Of a DNA stretch of 64,000 bases, positions 42,152-51,991 are shown piece after piece. The stretch spans positions 1 to 64,000 of the forward strand of contig CANBCZ010000007.1 of NCBI GenBank assembly GCA_947367255.1, given 5' to 3'. The stretch comes from an uncultured Alistipes sp. (GTDB lineage Bacteria > Bacteroidota > Bacteroidia > Bacteroidales > Rikenellaceae). The notes under the pieces are model-generated. The model saw only the letters and a list, made by a program, of their open reading frames with translations, had not been told where the DNA came from and ran no database searches. The first letter of the stretch is position 1, and every line of letters starts with the position of its first letter. The position numbers were made by a program, and so were the translations under genes.

Positions 42152-43762
42152 ATGGCTTTTAAGAAAGAAGATTTATTGAAGTACGGTATCTCTGGCGTAA
42201 CAGAGGTAGTTTACAACCCATCTTACGAGGTTCTCTTCGAGGAGGAGACTAAGGAGTCTCTCACCGGTTTTGACAAGGGTCAGAACACTGAGCTCGGCGC
42301 TGTAAACGTAATGACAGGTGTTTACACTGGTCGTTCACCTAAGGACAAGTTCATCGTAATGGACGAGAACTCTAAGGATACTGTATGGTGGACTTCTGAG
42401 GAGTACAAGAACGACAACAAGCCTTGCTCTGAGGAGTCTTGGGCAGCTCTTAAGGCTATCGCACAGAAGGAGCTCTCTGGCAAGCGCCTGTTCGTTGTAG
42501 ATGGCTTCTGCGGCGCTAACGAGGATACTCGTATGGCTGTTCGTTTCATCATGGAGGTTGCTTGGCAGGCTCACTTTGTTAAGAACATGTTCATCCGCCC
42601 AACTGAGGCTGAGCTTGAGAACTTCGAGCCTGATTTCGTAGTTTACAACGCTTCTAAGGCTAAGGTTGAGAACTACAAGGAGCTGGGTCTTAACTCTGAG
42701 ACAGCTGTTGTGTTCAACATCACTTCACGCGAGCAGGTTATCATCAACACTTGGTATGGTGGTGAGATGAAGAAGGGTATGTTCTCTATGATGAACTACT
42801 ACCTCCCACTCAAGGGTATCGCATCTATGCACTGCTCTGCAAACACTAACGAGAAGGGTGAGACCGCTATCTTCTTCGGTCTTTCTGGTACAGGTAAGAC
42901 TACCCTTTCAACCGACCCTAAGCGTCAGCTTATCGGTGACGACGAGCACGGTTGGGATGACAACGGTATCTTCAACTTCGAGGGTGGTTGCTATGCAAAG
43001 GTTATCAAGCTCGACAAGGAGTCTGAGCCAGATATCTACAACGCTATCCGCCGCAACGCACTTCTCGAGAACGTAACTGTTGATGCTAACGGTAAGATCG
43101 ACTTCAACGATAAGAGCGTAACCGAGAACACTCGTGTATCTTATCCAATCGACCACATCGAGAATATCGTACGCCCTAAGTCAGCTGCTCCTGCTGCGAA
43201 GAATGTTATCTTCCTCTCTGCTGACGCATTCGGTGTACTCCCTCCAGTATCTATCCTTACTCCGGATCAGACTCAGTACTACTTCCTCTCTGGCTTTACT
43301 GCTAAGCTTGCAGGTACAGAGCGTGGTATCACCGAGCCTACTCCAACCTTCTCTGCTTGCTTCGGTCAGGCATTCCTCGAGCTTCACCCAACAAAGTATG
43401 CTGAGGAGCTTGTTAAGCGTATGGAGAAGAGCGGTGCTAAGGCATATCTCGTAAACACTGGTTGGAATGGTACAGGTAAGCGTATCTCAATCCGCGATAC
43501 TCGTGGTATTATCGACGCTATCCTCGACGGTGCTATCCTTTCAGCTCCTACCAAGACTATTCCGGTATTCAACTTCGAGGTTCCTACAGCTCTTCCGGGC
43601 GTAGATCCTGCAATCCTCGACCCACGCGACACTTACGCTGACGCTAAGGAGTGGGAGGTTAAGGCTGCAGACCTCGCAGGTCGTTTCATCAAGAACTTCG
43701 GTAAGTACACTACCAACGAGGCTGGTAAGGCTCTGGTAGCTGCAGGTCCGGTTCTCGAGTAA
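42152..43762 (+). CDS. pckA: Phosphoenolpyruvate carboxykinase (ATP)
   Basis: Interconverts oxaloacetate + ATP and PEP + CO2 + ADP, at the branch between gluconeogenesis and, in Bacteroidales, CO2-fixing succinate fermentation. The 536-aa protein carries the metal site around [18 protein letters not shown], the kinase-1a P-loop [26 protein letters not shown], the [14 protein letters not shown] metal motif ([11 protein letters not shown]), and [13 protein letters not shown]. Codon choice is the most biased in the window (nearly all AAG, CTC, GAG, TCT, ATC), as in a very highly expressed gene. It has its own leader and terminator. Confidence 0.98.
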   Translation: MAFKKEDLLKYGISGVTEVVYNPSYEVLFEEETKESLTGFDKGQNTELGAVNVMTGVYTGRSPKDKFIVMDENSKDTVWWTSEEYKNDNKPCSEESWAALKAIAQKELSGKRLFVVDGFCGANEDTRMAVRFIMEVAWQAHFVKNMFIRPTEAELENFEPDFVVYNASKAKVENYKELGLNSETAVVFNITSREQVIINTWYGGEMKKGMFSMMNYYLPLKGIASMHCSANTNEKGETAIFFGLSGTGKTTLSTDPKRQLIGDDEHGWDDNGIFNFEGGCYAKVIKLDKESEPDIYNAIRRNALLENVTVDANGKIDFNDKSVTENTRVSYPIDHIENIVRPKSAAPAAKNVIFLSADAFGVLPPVSILTPDQTQYYFLSGFTAKLAGTERGITEPTPTFSACFGQAFLELHPTKYAEELVKRMEKSGAKAYLVNTGWNGTGKRISIRDTRGIIDAILDGAILSAPTKTIPVFNFEVPTALPGVDPAILDPRDTYADAKEWEVKAADLAGRFIKNFGKYTTNEAGKALVAAGPVLE

Positions 43763-43800
43763 TCTTATCGTGATAGTGTGCCATCTGTGGCACATCCCTG

Positions 43801-43850
43801 AAAAATCAGTGGCGGTTGTACGTTTTGTACTATCCGCCACTGATTTTTTG
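43801..43850 (+). terminator. Terminator of pckA
   Basis: A 15-bp perfect stem (AAAAATCAGTGGCGG at 43801-43815; CCGCCACTGATTTTT at 43834-43848) with an 18-base loop and T-run, 38 bp after the pckA stop. Confidence 0.93.
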
Positions 43851-43853
43851 TTA

Positions 43854-44066
43854 TCAAAAGTGCGTAGTTTAATTTTAGCGTCAAAACGGGGTAGTAGGCG
43901 TGCATCGTGTAAAAAGCCCGACGATGGATAGTACGCCTCTACTATTTTGTTGTCAAAAGTGCGTAGCTGTGGTATATCGTGAAAAATCCCCGGATGGGCT
44001 GTACTTGGGGTACTGCTCATTCGGGGATTTGAGGGATATGCCGCAGATGCGGGCTTTTCACAACAA
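43854..44066. repeat. Degenerate hairpin-bearing repeat modules
   Basis: TCAAAAGTGCGTAG occurs at 43854-43867 and 43953-43966. Each copy is followed after a variable gap by a GTGTAAAAAGCCC/GTGAAAAATCCCC-like segment and a GTAC-containing palindromic stretch. The third module forms an AAATCCCCG...CGGGGATTT stem (about 43986-44030). The pckA terminator resembles the same module. The 306-bp gap between pckA and prfC holds no supported gene. Confidence 0.6.
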
Positions 44067-44068
44067 AA

Positions 44069-45652
44069 TTAAAATTCGGAAGTGAAGTGGAATCGTATCT
44101 CCGGAAACTTCTCCTGCGCAAGAGCAAGCGAGTAGCTTGTATCTGCAAGGAAGACATCGCGACCATGCTTATCGACAGCCATATTAGCGTGCTTGCGACG
44201 CTTGAAGTCGGCAAGCTGCTCGGCATTGTCGCTCTCGATCCAACAAGCCTTGTGTATCGAGATAGGTTCCCAGCGACACTTTGCGCCATACTCGTGCTCG
44301 AGACGATACTCGATAACCTCGAACTGGAGCGCACCTACTGTACCGATAATCTTACGACCATTGAGTGATGATACAAAGAGCTGTGCCACACCCTCATCCA
44401 TCAGCTGATCGATACCCTTTGCCAGCTGCTTGAACTTCATCGGATCGGCATTTTCGATATATCGGAACATCTCAGGCGAGAATGACGGGATACCGGTAAA
44501 CTTGAGCTTTTCACCTTCGGTGAAGGTATCTCCGATTTTGAAGTTACCCGTGTCGTGCAGACCGACAATATCGCCCGGATATGCAAAGTCGATAACCGAC
44601 TTCTTCTCCGCCATAAAGGCTGTAGGGGATGAGAACTTCATACTCTTACCACTTGGCACGTGGAGATAGTTCTTATTTCGCTCGAATGTTCCCGAACATA
44701 TCTTCATAAAGGCGATACGGTCGCGGTGGTTCGGGTCCATATTTGCGTGAATCTTGAAGATAAAACCTGTCAGCTTCGGCTCGGAAGGCTCGACAATTCG
44801 GGTCTGTGTAGTCGAAGGGCGTGGCGATGGTGCGATACGGATAAAACACTCCAGAAGCTCGCGCACACCGAAGTTATTTACCGCTGAACCAAAGAATACA
44901 GGTGCCAGACGACCTGCGAGATAGTGCTCGCGCTCAAACTCCTCATAGACACCCTCCACAAGGTCGATATCCTCGCGTAACTGATTTGCATAGCGCTCAG
45001 TGATAAGCTCGTCGAGAGCCGAAGACGAGATGTCGTCAAACTGCACAGTCTGTGCATCGGCAGTCTGTCGCTCATCAGAGGTGAAGAGGTTGATATTGTG
45101 CTCGTAGAGGTTGTATACACCCTTAAATGTCGGACCACTTGAGATAGGGAACGAGAGCGGGCGAACACGAATCTGCAGCTCGTTTTCAATCTCGTCGAGT
45201 AGATCAAACGGATCCTTGCACGGACGGTCGAGCTTATTTACAAAGACCATAACCGGAGTGTTGCGCATACGGCAGACATTCATCAGCTTGCGGGTCTGAG
45301 ACTCGACACCCTTTGCGCCGTCGATAACGATAATTACCGCATCTACGGCAGTAAGAGTACGATATGTATCCTCGGCAAAGTCCTCGTGACCCGGGGTGTC
45401 AAGGATGTTGATCTTTATATCTTTATACTCAAAGCCCATTACGGAGGTGGCAACCGAGATACCTCGCTGTCGCTCAATCTCCATAAAGTCAGATGTGGCA
45501 CCCTTCTTAATCTTGTTGCTCTTTACCGCTCCGGCGATGTGGATAGCACCACCAAAAAGCAGCAACTTCTCTGTAAGGGTTGTCTTACCCGCATCCGGGT
45601 GGGCAATAACTGCAAATGTTCGTCTTCTTGTAATCTCCTCTTGTAAAGCCAT
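44069..45652 (-). CDS. prfC: Peptide chain release factor 3
   Basis: A 527-aa translational GTPase that recycles RF1/RF2 from the ribosome after termination. G-domain motifs are [22 protein letters not shown] (G1), RGISVATSV (G2), DTPGHEDF (G3) and NKLDR (G4), followed by domain II and the RF3 C-terminal domain ([20 protein letters not shown]). The alternative EF-G/TetM-like identity is excluded by the AGAVK insert and the domain layout. The start at 45652 ([16 protein letters not shown]) is chosen over an upstream in-frame ATG. Confidence 0.96.
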   Translation of the reverse strand: MALQEEITRRRTFAVIAHPDAGKTTLTEKLLLFGGAIHIAGAVKSNKIKKGATSDFMEIERQRGISVATSVMGFEYKDIKINILDTPGHEDFAEDTYRTLTAVDAVIIVIDGAKGVESQTRKLMNVCRMRNTPVMVFVNKLDRPCKDPFDLLDEIENELQIRVRPLSFPISSGPTFKGVYNLYEHNINLFTSDERQTADAQTVQFDDISSSALDELITERYANQLREDIDLVEGVYEEFEREHYLAGRLAPVFFGSAVNNFGVRELLECFIRIAPSPRPSTTQTRIVEPSEPKLTGFIFKIHANMDPNHRDRIAFMKICSGTFERNKNYLHVPSGKSMKFSSPTAFMAEKKSVIDFAYPGDIVGLHDTGNFKIGDTFTEGEKLKFTGIPSFSPEMFRYIENADPMKFKQLAKGIDQLMDEGVAQLFVSSLNGRKIIGTVGALQFEVIEYRLEHEYGAKCRWEPISIHKACWIESDNAEQLADFKRRKHANMAVDKHGRDVFLADTSYSLALAQEKFPEIRFHFTSEF

Positions 45653-45743
45653 ATCTTGTTTGTCTTGTCTATTAGCAACTTGCGGGTGCAAAAATAAGAA
45701 TTATTTTTCGATGCGCCAAAAGAGCAACAAACAGCTTTATGAT

Positions 45744-45775
45744 TTTGAAAAAAGAGTTTATTTTATTTAACTTTG
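45744..45775 (+). promoter_or_regulatory. Promoter of the SGNH hydrolase gene
   Basis: −33 TTTG at 45744-45747 and −7 TAACTTTG at 45768-45775, spacing 20, ending 31 bp before the ATG. Confidence 0.8.
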
Positions 45776-45806
45776 TACAACTACTAACTCAATAGGAATT
45801 ATCGTT

Positions 45807-46898
45807 ATGAAAAGGTTATTTATCGCTGTATTGGGTGTACTTGCTGCTGTTATGTCGGCGACAGCCCAGCAGAAGGAGCTCTGCTATGTTGACGCTTCAA
45901 AGCTCACCATTATAAACAAGATTCACGATTCGGGCAAACCTCTTGCGCGCCTTGATGTTGAGCGTTATAACTCTCTTACACAAAAAGCGGCAGATGTTTT
46001 TCGTCAATCTACGGGCTTGGCGTTGGTTTTTAATACAGACAGCCGCAACATTTATCTTCGTTGGAGTATAGAACCGAGCAAATTGAGAGCCAACTCTCCC
46101 GACATCTACCTGCGAGGTATGGATCTCTATCTTCTCCACGAGGGAAAGTGGACTTTTGCCGGTGTTGCTCGCCCGAAAACAGACCCGAGGGTTGTCGAAT
46201 TTGAGTCTTCGTTGGTTCGCAATATGGCGGAGGGCGTGAAGCACTGTATGGTCTACCTGCCTGCTTATGTAGAGATCAAGTCGCTCGAAATCGGTGTGGA
46301 TGAGGGCTCGATGATTAAAGCCGCTCCGTCACCATTTAAGCATAAGATTGTCTTTATCGGCTCGTCACTCACCCATGGCGAGGGAGCTCCACGCCCCGGC
46401 GCAAACTATGTGGCGCAGCTTGGTCGTCGTCTGAATGCCGAAACACCAAACCTCGGTCATAGCGGACAGTGTAAGTTGCAGCAGCACTTTATCGATATTG
46501 TCTGTGACAATAAGGCTGACGCCTTTGTTTTTGATGCCTTCTCAAACCCTACGGCAGATATTATCACCGAGCGCCTCTATGACTTTGTAAAGCAGATTCG
46601 CGCAAAAGACAAGAAGACCCCACTTATCTTCCTGCAAACCGTAAGACGTACAGGTGCGATGTTTGACCTTGTGGCAAAGAAGCGTAATGATGACCAACGC
46701 GCTGCTGCCGAGAAACTTATGGAGAGGGTGTGCAAAGATTTCAAGAATGTCTACTTTATCGACAACGCCTTTGATACCGGAGCAGATAACGAGGGTACGG
46801 TAGATAATTCACACCTTACTGACTACGGAATTTATCGTGTCCTGCAGATTATGGAGCCGCAGCTGCGAGAGATTCTCTCACACCACGGCATCAAATAA
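45807..46898 (+). CDS. Secreted SGNH/GDSL-type hydrolase
   Basis: A 363-aa exported esterase-like protein. The signal peptide is MKRLFIAVLGVLAAVMSATAQ. An N-terminal beta-sandwich (about 30-170; NIYLRWSI, GMDLYLLHEGKWTFAGVA) precedes the SGNH domain (about 178-360): Ser in FIGSSLTHGEGA (block I), Gly/Asn region GHSGQCKLQQHF, and the Asp-x-x-His equivalent in VDNSHLTDYG. This two-domain layout is common in Bacteroidetes enzymes that remove acetyl or other acyl groups from glycans. Substrate unknown. It has its own promoter and terminator. Confidence 0.9.
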   Translation: MKRLFIAVLGVLAAVMSATAQQKELCYVDASKLTIINKIHDSGKPLARLDVERYNSLTQKAADVFRQSTGLALVFNTDSRNIYLRWSIEPSKLRANSPDIYLRGMDLYLLHEGKWTFAGVARPKTDPRVVEFESSLVRNMAEGVKHCMVYLPAYVEIKSLEIGVDEGSMIKAAPSPFKHKIVFIGSSLTHGEGAPRPGANYVAQLGRRLNAETPNLGHSGQCKLQQHFIDIVCDNKADAFVFDAFSNPTADIITERLYDFVKQIRAKDKKTPLIFLQTVRRTGAMFDLVAKKRNDDQRAAAEKLMERVCKDFKNVYFIDNAFDTGADNEGTVDNSHLTDYGIYRVLQIMEPQLREILSHHGIK

Positions 46899-46900
46899 AA

Positions 46901-46940
46901 AAAGAGGCTGTCTTTCTATCAGGATAGCCTCTTTCTTTTT
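46901..46940. terminator. Terminator between the SGNH hydrolase and nadB
   Basis: A 10-bp stem (AGAGGCTGTC / GATAGCCTCT, one G-U pair) with TTCTTTTTG after it on the plus strand and A-rich DNA before it. It serves the plus-strand gene and probably also nadB on the other strand, whose stop is at 46952. Confidence 0.88.
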
Positions 46941-46951
46941 GTTTTATTTCT

Positions 46952-48511
46952 CTATTTCACTGGTGGATAATCTATCGTATAGTGCAGACCGACAGACTCC
47001 TTGCACTCGCGTGCCTGCTTGATGGTAAGGTATGCTACAGCTGTCATATTTCTCAGCTCGCAGAGCTCTCGGCTCGGTCTTGTGCGGTTATAAAGACCCT
47101 CTGTCTCTTGCCAGATAATTGCCAGACGCTTCATAGCACGCTCAAGACGCAGGTTTGAACGGACAATACCGACATAGTTTGACATAATTGCCTGCAACTC
47201 GCGACGATTCTGGAGCACGAGCACCATCTCCTCCGCCTCGGCAGTACCCTCGAAGTCCCAATCAGGAATACCATCTTGGAAATCGACCTTGTCGATAAGC
47301 GATATAGCGTGCTTTGCTGCGCGGTCGCCATATACAATCGCCTCGGTAAGCGAGTTGGAAGCCAGACGGTTTGCTCCGTGTAGACCTGTGCAAGAGCTCT
47401 CACCGATAACATAGAGTCGGCGGATAGATGACTGTCCGTTGCTGTCCACAACCACACCGCCACAGCAGTAGTGTGCCGCAGGACATACAGGAATCATCTG
47501 TTTGGTAATATCGATGCCGATAGATTTACACTTCTCGTAGATGTTCGGGAAGTGGTGCTTTGTCTGCTCGGCAGGCATATGGGTAACATCGAGATAGACA
47601 TACTCCTCGCCGCGAATCTTGAGCTCGTGGTCTATCGAACGAGCCACGACATCACGCGGAGCGAGAGACTTCATCGGATGGTACTTGTCCATAAACTCCT
47701 TGCCATTCTTGAGCTTCAGAATAGCTCCATAGCCACGCATTGCCTCGGTGATAAGGAATGAAGGGCGCTCGCCCGGATTGTAGAGGGCTGTAGGGTGGAA
47801 CTGGATGTACTGCATATTCTTGGTAATCGCCTTTGCGCGGTGGCACATAGCAATACCGTCACCTGTAGCCACTGTAGGGTTTGTTGTTGTGTTGTAGATA
47901 TTTCCACAACCGCCCGCCGCAACGACGGTAAACTTTGCAAGAATAGTCTTTATCTCGTCTGTGTCTGTGTCAAGAACATAGGCACCAAAGCAGGCAAGAC
48001 CTCGTGTGTGACGGGTGACAATCTCTCCCAAATGGTGCTGTGTAAGCAGGTCGATAGCAAAGTGGTGCTCCAGTACGGTGATGTTTGGATGTGCTTTGAC
48101 GCTCTCGATCAGTGCACGCTCAATCTCTGCACCCGTAAGGTCGGCGTGGTGGAGAATACGGTGCTCGGAGTGACCTCCCTCGCGGTGTAGGTCGAACTCT
48201 CCTGCCTCATTTTTATCAAAGCGAGTACCCCACTCGATAAGATTTGCAATAGCCTCCGGGGCATTGCGGACAACAAGCTCGACAGCCTCACGGTCACACT
48301 TGCCCGCACCGCAGACAAGGGTATCCTCAATATGTTTCTCGAAGGTGTCGGGCTGGTAGGTTACAGAACAGATGCCGCCCTGTGCATAGTTGGTGTTGCA
48401 CTCGGCAAGCTCACCCTTGGTGACGATAGTCACCGTTCCCTTTGCAGCAGCCTTAAGTGCAAAACTAAGACCTGCAGAACCGGAACCAATTACCAAAAAA
48501 TCGCTCTTCAT
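46952..48511 (-). CDS. nadB: L-aspartate oxidase
   Basis: The first enzyme of NAD synthesis from aspartate: oxidises L-aspartate to iminoaspartate with FAD. The 519-aa protein starts with the dinucleotide motif LVIGSGSAGLSFALKAA and has the fumarate-reductase-like core NTNYAQGGICSV, HREGGHSEHRILHHADLTG, GDGIAMCHRAKA, QFHPTALY, and the catalytic Arg region SLAPRDVVARSIDHE, plus the FAD-binding GLHGANRLASNSLTEA. A C-terminal helical domain ends it. nadA and nadC, its pathway partners, are not next to it. Confidence 0.96.
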   Translation of the reverse strand: MKSDFLVIGSGSAGLSFALKAAAKGTVTIVTKGELAECNTNYAQGGICSVTYQPDTFEKHIEDTLVCGAGKCDREAVELVVRNAPEAIANLIEWGTRFDKNEAGEFDLHREGGHSEHRILHHADLTGAEIERALIESVKAHPNITVLEHHFAIDLLTQHHLGEIVTRHTRGLACFGAYVLDTDTDEIKTILAKFTVVAAGGCGNIYNTTTNPTVATGDGIAMCHRAKAITKNMQYIQFHPTALYNPGERPSFLITEAMRGYGAILKLKNGKEFMDKYHPMKSLAPRDVVARSIDHELKIRGEEYVYLDVTHMPAEQTKHHFPNIYEKCKSIGIDITKQMIPVCPAAHYCCGGVVVDSNGQSSIRRLYVIGESSCTGLHGANRLASNSLTEAIVYGDRAAKHAISLIDKVDFQDGIPDWDFEGTAEAEEMVLVLQNRRELQAIMSNYVGIVRSNLRLERAMKRLAIIWQETEGLYNRTRPSRELCELRNMTAVAYLTIKQARECKESVGLHYTIDYPPVK

Positions 48512-48534
48512 TGCTTTTAGGTATATTTTCTGTG

Positions 48535-48542
48535 CAAAGATA
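48535..48542 (-). promoter_or_regulatory. −7 element of nadB
   Basis: TATCTTTG on the minus strand, 24 bp before the nadB ATG. Confidence 0.6.
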
Positions 48543-48653
48543 GCAAATTATGACGAAAGATAGGCAGATATTTGACTAAAATCCGACACCTGCCTAAAAT
48601 TTGTTCTCCGTAACATCCTATTCGACCGTAAATAGTGTGGTGGCAGGATAGAT

Positions 48654-48679
48654 AAAAAGGGAGAGCCTCAGCCCTCCCT
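48654..48679 (-). terminator. Terminator of the rubrerythrin gene
   Basis: On the minus strand AGGGAGGGC and GCTCTCCCT form a 9-bp stem (one G-U pair) with loop TGAG, followed by TTTTT. It lies 28 bp after the rubrerythrin stop. Confidence 0.88.
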
Positions 48680-48706
48680 AATTGATAAATAGATTCAAAA
48701 TATCGA

Positions 48707-49243
48707 CTAATAGTTCTCAGCCTTAATCTCGAAGTATGCCTGTGGGTGTGCACAGATAGGGCAGAGCTCAGGAGCCTGCTTGCCTACTACGATGTGACCG
48801 CAGTTTGAGCACTGCCAGATCATATCGCCCTCGCGAGAGAATACAAGACCACCCTCAACATTTGCAAGAAGCTTCAGATAACGCTCCTCGTGCTCCTTCT
48901 CGATCTTTGCTACGCCGTCAAAGAGAGCTGCGATCTCAACAAAACCCTCCTCGCGAGCCTCCTTAGCGAAGGTTGCGTACATATCGGTCCACTCGTAGTT
49001 CTCACCCTCGGCAGCAGCCTTGAGGTTTGCAGCGGTGTCACCGATACCGTTGAGGAGCTTGAACCAGATCTTTGCGTGCTCCTTCTCGTTGTTTGCAGTC
49101 TCCTCAAAGAGCTTTGCAATCTGAACATAACCCTCCTTCTTAGCCTTTGATGCAAAGTAGGTGTACTTATTACGCGCCTGGCTCTCGCCTGCAAATGCAC
49201 TCCACAGATTCTGCTCTGTGCGTGTTCCCTTCAAATCTTTCAT
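48707..49243 (-). CDS. Rubrerythrin
   Basis: A 178-aa non-heme iron peroxidase that reduces hydrogen peroxide in anaerobes. The N-terminal four-helix ferritin-like domain (residues about 1-135) has the diiron ligands in [52 protein letters not shown]. The C-terminal rubredoxin-like domain binds one iron through two Cys pairs: CSNCGH and CPICAH. The ATG at 49243 fits the family start ([13 protein letters not shown]); an upstream in-frame ATG would lie inside the promoter. It stands next to trxB, on the opposite strand. Confidence 0.96.
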   Translation of the reverse strand: MKDLKGTRTEQNLWSAFAGESQARNKYTYFASKAKKEGYVQIAKLFEETANNEKEHAKIWFKLLNGIGDTAANLKAAAEGENYEWTDMYATFAKEAREEGFVEIAALFDGVAKIEKEHEERYLKLLANVEGGLVFSREGDMIWQCSNCGHIVVGKQAPELCPICAHPQAYFEIKAENY

Positions 49244-49285
49244 AGTCTTATTAAGTTTAAGTTGTTTTGTGATCTGTTTATAGTA

Positions 49286-49316
49286 CAAAGGTACAACAAA
49301 AATTTAATTTGTCAAA
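49286..49316 (-). promoter_or_regulatory. Promoter of the rubrerythrin gene
   Basis: On the minus strand −33 TTTG (complement of 49313-49316) and −7 TACCTTTG (complement of 49286-49293), spacing 19. It lies 43 bp before the start. Confidence 0.82.
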
Positions 49317-49360
49317 TATTTATTTTCTATAATGTCATAAGTAAAAACTATTCTTTATAG

Positions 49361-49391
49361 TTGGTCGAACGGCGAAAAATCACTAATTTTG
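49361..49391 (+). promoter_or_regulatory. Promoter of the trxB operon
   Basis: −33 TTG at 49361-49363 and −7 TAATTTTG at 49384-49391, spacing 20, 33 bp before the trxB ATG. It is divergent from the rubrerythrin promoter, so two redox-defence genes share a 180-bp control region. Confidence 0.75.
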
Positions 49392-49424
49392 TGCAGTAAG
49401 AGATAACAATAAATATATATAACT

Positions 49425-50351
49425 ATGGAGAGCGTAAAATGTCTTATTATCGGTAGTGGTCCTGCGGGCTTCACTGCTGCAATCTATGCGGCGCGTGCGT
49501 CGCTTTCTCCGGTGCTTTACGAGGGTATCGAGCCGGGTGGTCAGCTGACAACAACAACAGAGATCGAGAACTTCCCGGGCTATCCTGAGGGTATTACCGG
49601 TACTGCTATGATGGAGGACCTGCGTCGTCAGGCAAAGCGTTTCGGAACAGATGTTCGCACAGGTATTGTTGGCAATATCGACACTACAAAGCGTCCGTTT
49701 GTTGTTACTGTAGAGGATGGTAAAACCATTGAGGCACAGACAATTATCATTGCAACAGGTGCTACTGCAAAGTATCTCGGTCTGCCATCGGAGCAGAAGT
49801 TCAAGGGTATGGGCGTGAGCGCGTGTGCTACTTGTGACGGATTCTTCTACCGCAAGCAGGATGTTGCCGTTGTCGGTGGTGGCGATACAGCTTGTGAGGA
49901 GGCTACATACCTCGCATCGCTCTGCCGTCAGGTCTATCTGATTGTTCGTAAGCCGTTCCTTCGTGCATCAAAGGCTATGCAGGAGCGTGTATTCAATACT
50001 CCGAATATCAAGGTGCTCTTTGAGCACAACACAGCTGAGGTGCTGGGCGATGAGGATGGTGTTACAGGTGTTCGCCTGCGCAAAAATGACGGCGAGGAGT
50101 ACGAGATTGCGATCTCAGGCTTCTTCCTTGCTATCGGTCACCACCCAAATACCGAGCTTGTTGCGGGTAAGCTTGCCCTTGACGAGAATGGATATATCGT
50201 AACCGTTGCAGGTACATCTAAGACCTCTTGCGAGGGTATCTTTGCAGCAGGTGATGTATGCGATCCGCACTACCGTCAGGCTATTGTGGCTGCAGGTAAG
50301 GGTTGTATTGCAGCACTCGATGCAGAGCGTTACATTCAGGCACATAAATAA
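49425..50351 (+). CDS. trxB: Thioredoxin reductase
   Basis: A 308-aa NADPH-dependent flavoenzyme that reduces thioredoxin. The FAD motif GSGPAGFTAAIYAARASL is at the N-terminus, the redox CxxC is CATCDG near residue 135, the NADPH motif is VVGGGDTACEEATYLA, and the C-terminal FAD motif is GIFAAGDVCDPHYRQAIVAAGKGCIAAL. It shares its last base with the start of rnz, opening a run of five tightly joined genes. Confidence 0.97.
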   Translation: MESVKCLIIGSGPAGFTAAIYAARASLSPVLYEGIEPGGQLTTTTEIENFPGYPEGITGTAMMEDLRRQAKRFGTDVRTGIVGNIDTTKRPFVVTVEDGKTIEAQTIIIATGATAKYLGLPSEQKFKGMGVSACATCDGFFYRKQDVAVVGGGDTACEEATYLASLCRQVYLIVRKPFLRASKAMQERVFNTPNIKVLFEHNTAEVLGDEDGVTGVRLRKNDGEEYEIAISGFFLAIGHHPNTELVAGKLALDENGYIVTVAGTSKTSCEGIFAAGDVCDPHYRQAIVAAGKGCIAALDAERYIQAHK

Positions 50352-51259
50352 TGATTAAGGTAACTGTCTTAGGTCGCGCCTCGGCAAAGCCGACAGTTAC
50401 CAGCCACCCTTCGGCGCAGATAGTAAATGTCAATGAGCAGTACTATCTGGTCGATGCGGGGGAGGGTACGCAGCAGCAGATGTTCCGCCGAGGAATAAAT
50501 CCGCTCAAGCTGCGTGCTGTCTTTATCTCGCACCTGCACGGTGACCATGTTTTCGGACTCTTCCCGATGCTCTCGACAATGGGTCTGTGTGGTCGTCAGA
50601 CACCACTCAAGGTCTTTGCACCGCGCCCATTTGGGGAGATGTTGGAGTTTCATCTCAAGTACTTCGACGAGGCTCTGCCCTACGAGGTGGAGTGGGTGGA
50701 GGTCGATACGACAAAACACTGCTGCATCTTCGAGAATCGCACCCTTGAGGTGTGGAGCATCCCGCTCAGACATAAGATACCATGTGCGGGTTACCACTTC
50801 AAGGAGAAGCGTCCCGAGCTGAATGTGGATAAGTTCAAGATAACTAAATACAACCTCTCCATTGCCCAGATTGTTGCGGCAAAGCGTGGCGAGGATGTAG
50901 TTCTTGAAGATGGAACAGTAGTTGAAAATCAGGAACTTACCTATCTTCCTTTTGAGCCGAGGAGCTATGCTTATCTCTCGGATACCTCTCGCTCGCCGAT
51001 TGCTGCAGAGAGGGTAAAGGGGGTAAATCTGCTCTACCACGAGGCGACATATACCAAGGAGTTTGCAAAAGATGCTAAGGCGCGTGGTCACTCTACAGCT
51101 GCCGATGCTGCACAGATCGCCGTAGCGGCAGATGCCGAGAGATTGATTATCGGACACTTTTCGTCGCGCTACAAGTCGCCCGAGGCGTTGCTTGCGGAGG
51201 CTAAAGAGATTTTTGAAAATACATTTCTTGCCGAGGAGGGCGAGACATATATCGTATGA
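50351..51259 (+). CDS. rnz: Ribonuclease Z
   Basis: A 302-aa endonuclease that trims tRNA 3' ends. The metallo-beta-lactamase motif FISHLHGDHVFGL gives the zinc ligands; AYLSDTSRS, YHEATYTKEF, GHSTAADAAQIA and GHFSSRYK are the remaining conserved blocks. The genome's tRNAs lack encoded CCA (two examples here), and RNase Z processing matches that. It overlaps trxB by one base and the methyltransferase gene by four. Confidence 0.96.
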   Translation: MIKVTVLGRASAKPTVTSHPSAQIVNVNEQYYLVDAGEGTQQQMFRRGINPLKLRAVFISHLHGDHVFGLFPMLSTMGLCGRQTPLKVFAPRPFGEMLEFHLKYFDEALPYEVEWVEVDTTKHCCIFENRTLEVWSIPLRHKIPCAGYHFKEKRPELNVDKFKITKYNLSIAQIVAAKRGEDVVLEDGTVVENQELTYLPFEPRSYAYLSDTSRSPIAAERVKGVNLLYHEATYTKEFAKDAKARGHSTAADAAQIAVAADAERLIIGHFSSRYKSPEALLAEAKEIFENTFLAEEGETYIV

Positions 51260-51987
51260 TAACCAAAGCAGAGATACAGAGTATAAAGGCACTTGCCGAC
51301 AAGCGTGGCAGAGTGGAGCAGGGGGCATTTATCGCCGAGGGCGAGAAACTTGTTGCGGAGCTTAGGGCATCACACCTTGCCGTTAGAAAAGTCTATGCGA
51401 CAAAGCCGCTGTTTGCCGATGCGGAGGTTATTGCCGAGAGGGATATGGAGCGCATTTCGCAGCTCAAGACCTCGAACAGCACCCTTGCTGTTGTTGAGAT
51501 ACCTCGCTATAATCTCGCCGATGCAAAGCCCGATAAAAATCTCGTGCTTGCCCTTGACCGTGTGCAAAATCCGGGAAATCTGGGTACTATTATCCGCCTT
51601 GCCGATTGGTTTGGCATTACCGATATTGTCTGCTCTGCAGATAGCGCCGACTGCTTCAATCCGAAGGTCGTTCAGGCGACAATGGGTGCAATAATCCGCG
51701 TAAGGGTTCACTATACCGACCTGCAGAGGTGGCTCTCTGAGCAGCGTAGCAAGAGTGTGAAGATCTACGGCACATTCCTCGATGGCGAGAATATCTATAA
51801 GACCGAAAAGGGTAGCTGCGGTGTGATTGTAATGGGCAATGAGGGTCAGGGCATCTCTCCCGAGTGCGAGCAGAGCGTGACACATCGCCTCTATATCCCG
51901 CCATATCCGGCAGATAACCCGGGCTCGGAGTCGCTGAACGTGGCGATAGCCACAGCCATAACCTGTTCGGAGTTTAGAAGAGAGTAA
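51256..51987 (+). CDS. TrmH/SpoU-family RNA 2'-O-methyltransferase
   Basis: A 243-aa SPOUT methyltransferase acting on tRNA or rRNA. The N-terminal substrate-binding part (ITKAEIQSIKALADKRGRVEQGAFIAEGEKLV) precedes the SPOUT domain with NPGNLGTIIRLADWFGI (motif 1), VIVMGNEGQGIS (motif 2) and IPPYPADNPGSESLNVAIATAI (motif 3), which forms the knot and binds AdoMet. The target nucleotide is not predictable. It overlaps rnz by four bases. Confidence 0.92.
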   Translation: MITKAEIQSIKALADKRGRVEQGAFIAEGEKLVAELRASHLAVRKVYATKPLFADAEVIAERDMERISQLKTSNSTLAVVEIPRYNLADAKPDKNLVLALDRVQNPGNLGTIIRLADWFGITDIVCSADSADCFNPKVVQATMGAIIRVRVHYTDLQRWLSEQRSKSVKIYGTFLDGENIYKTEKGSCGVIVMGNEGQGISPECEQSVTHRLYIPPYPADNPGSESLNVAIATAITCSEFRRE

Positions 51988-51991
51988 CACT

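Noticed and set aside
43541..44020. A 159-aa minus-strand ORF between pckA and prfC
   Set aside because: It runs through the 3' end of pckA in antisense and then through the repeat modules, which produce the repeated peptide LRTFDNK. No start signal or family resemblance.
45807..46898. Reading the SGNH hydrolase as part of a polysaccharide utilisation locus
   Set aside because: No SusC/SusD pair, glycoside hydrolase or regulator is adjacent, and the gene has its own promoter and terminator.
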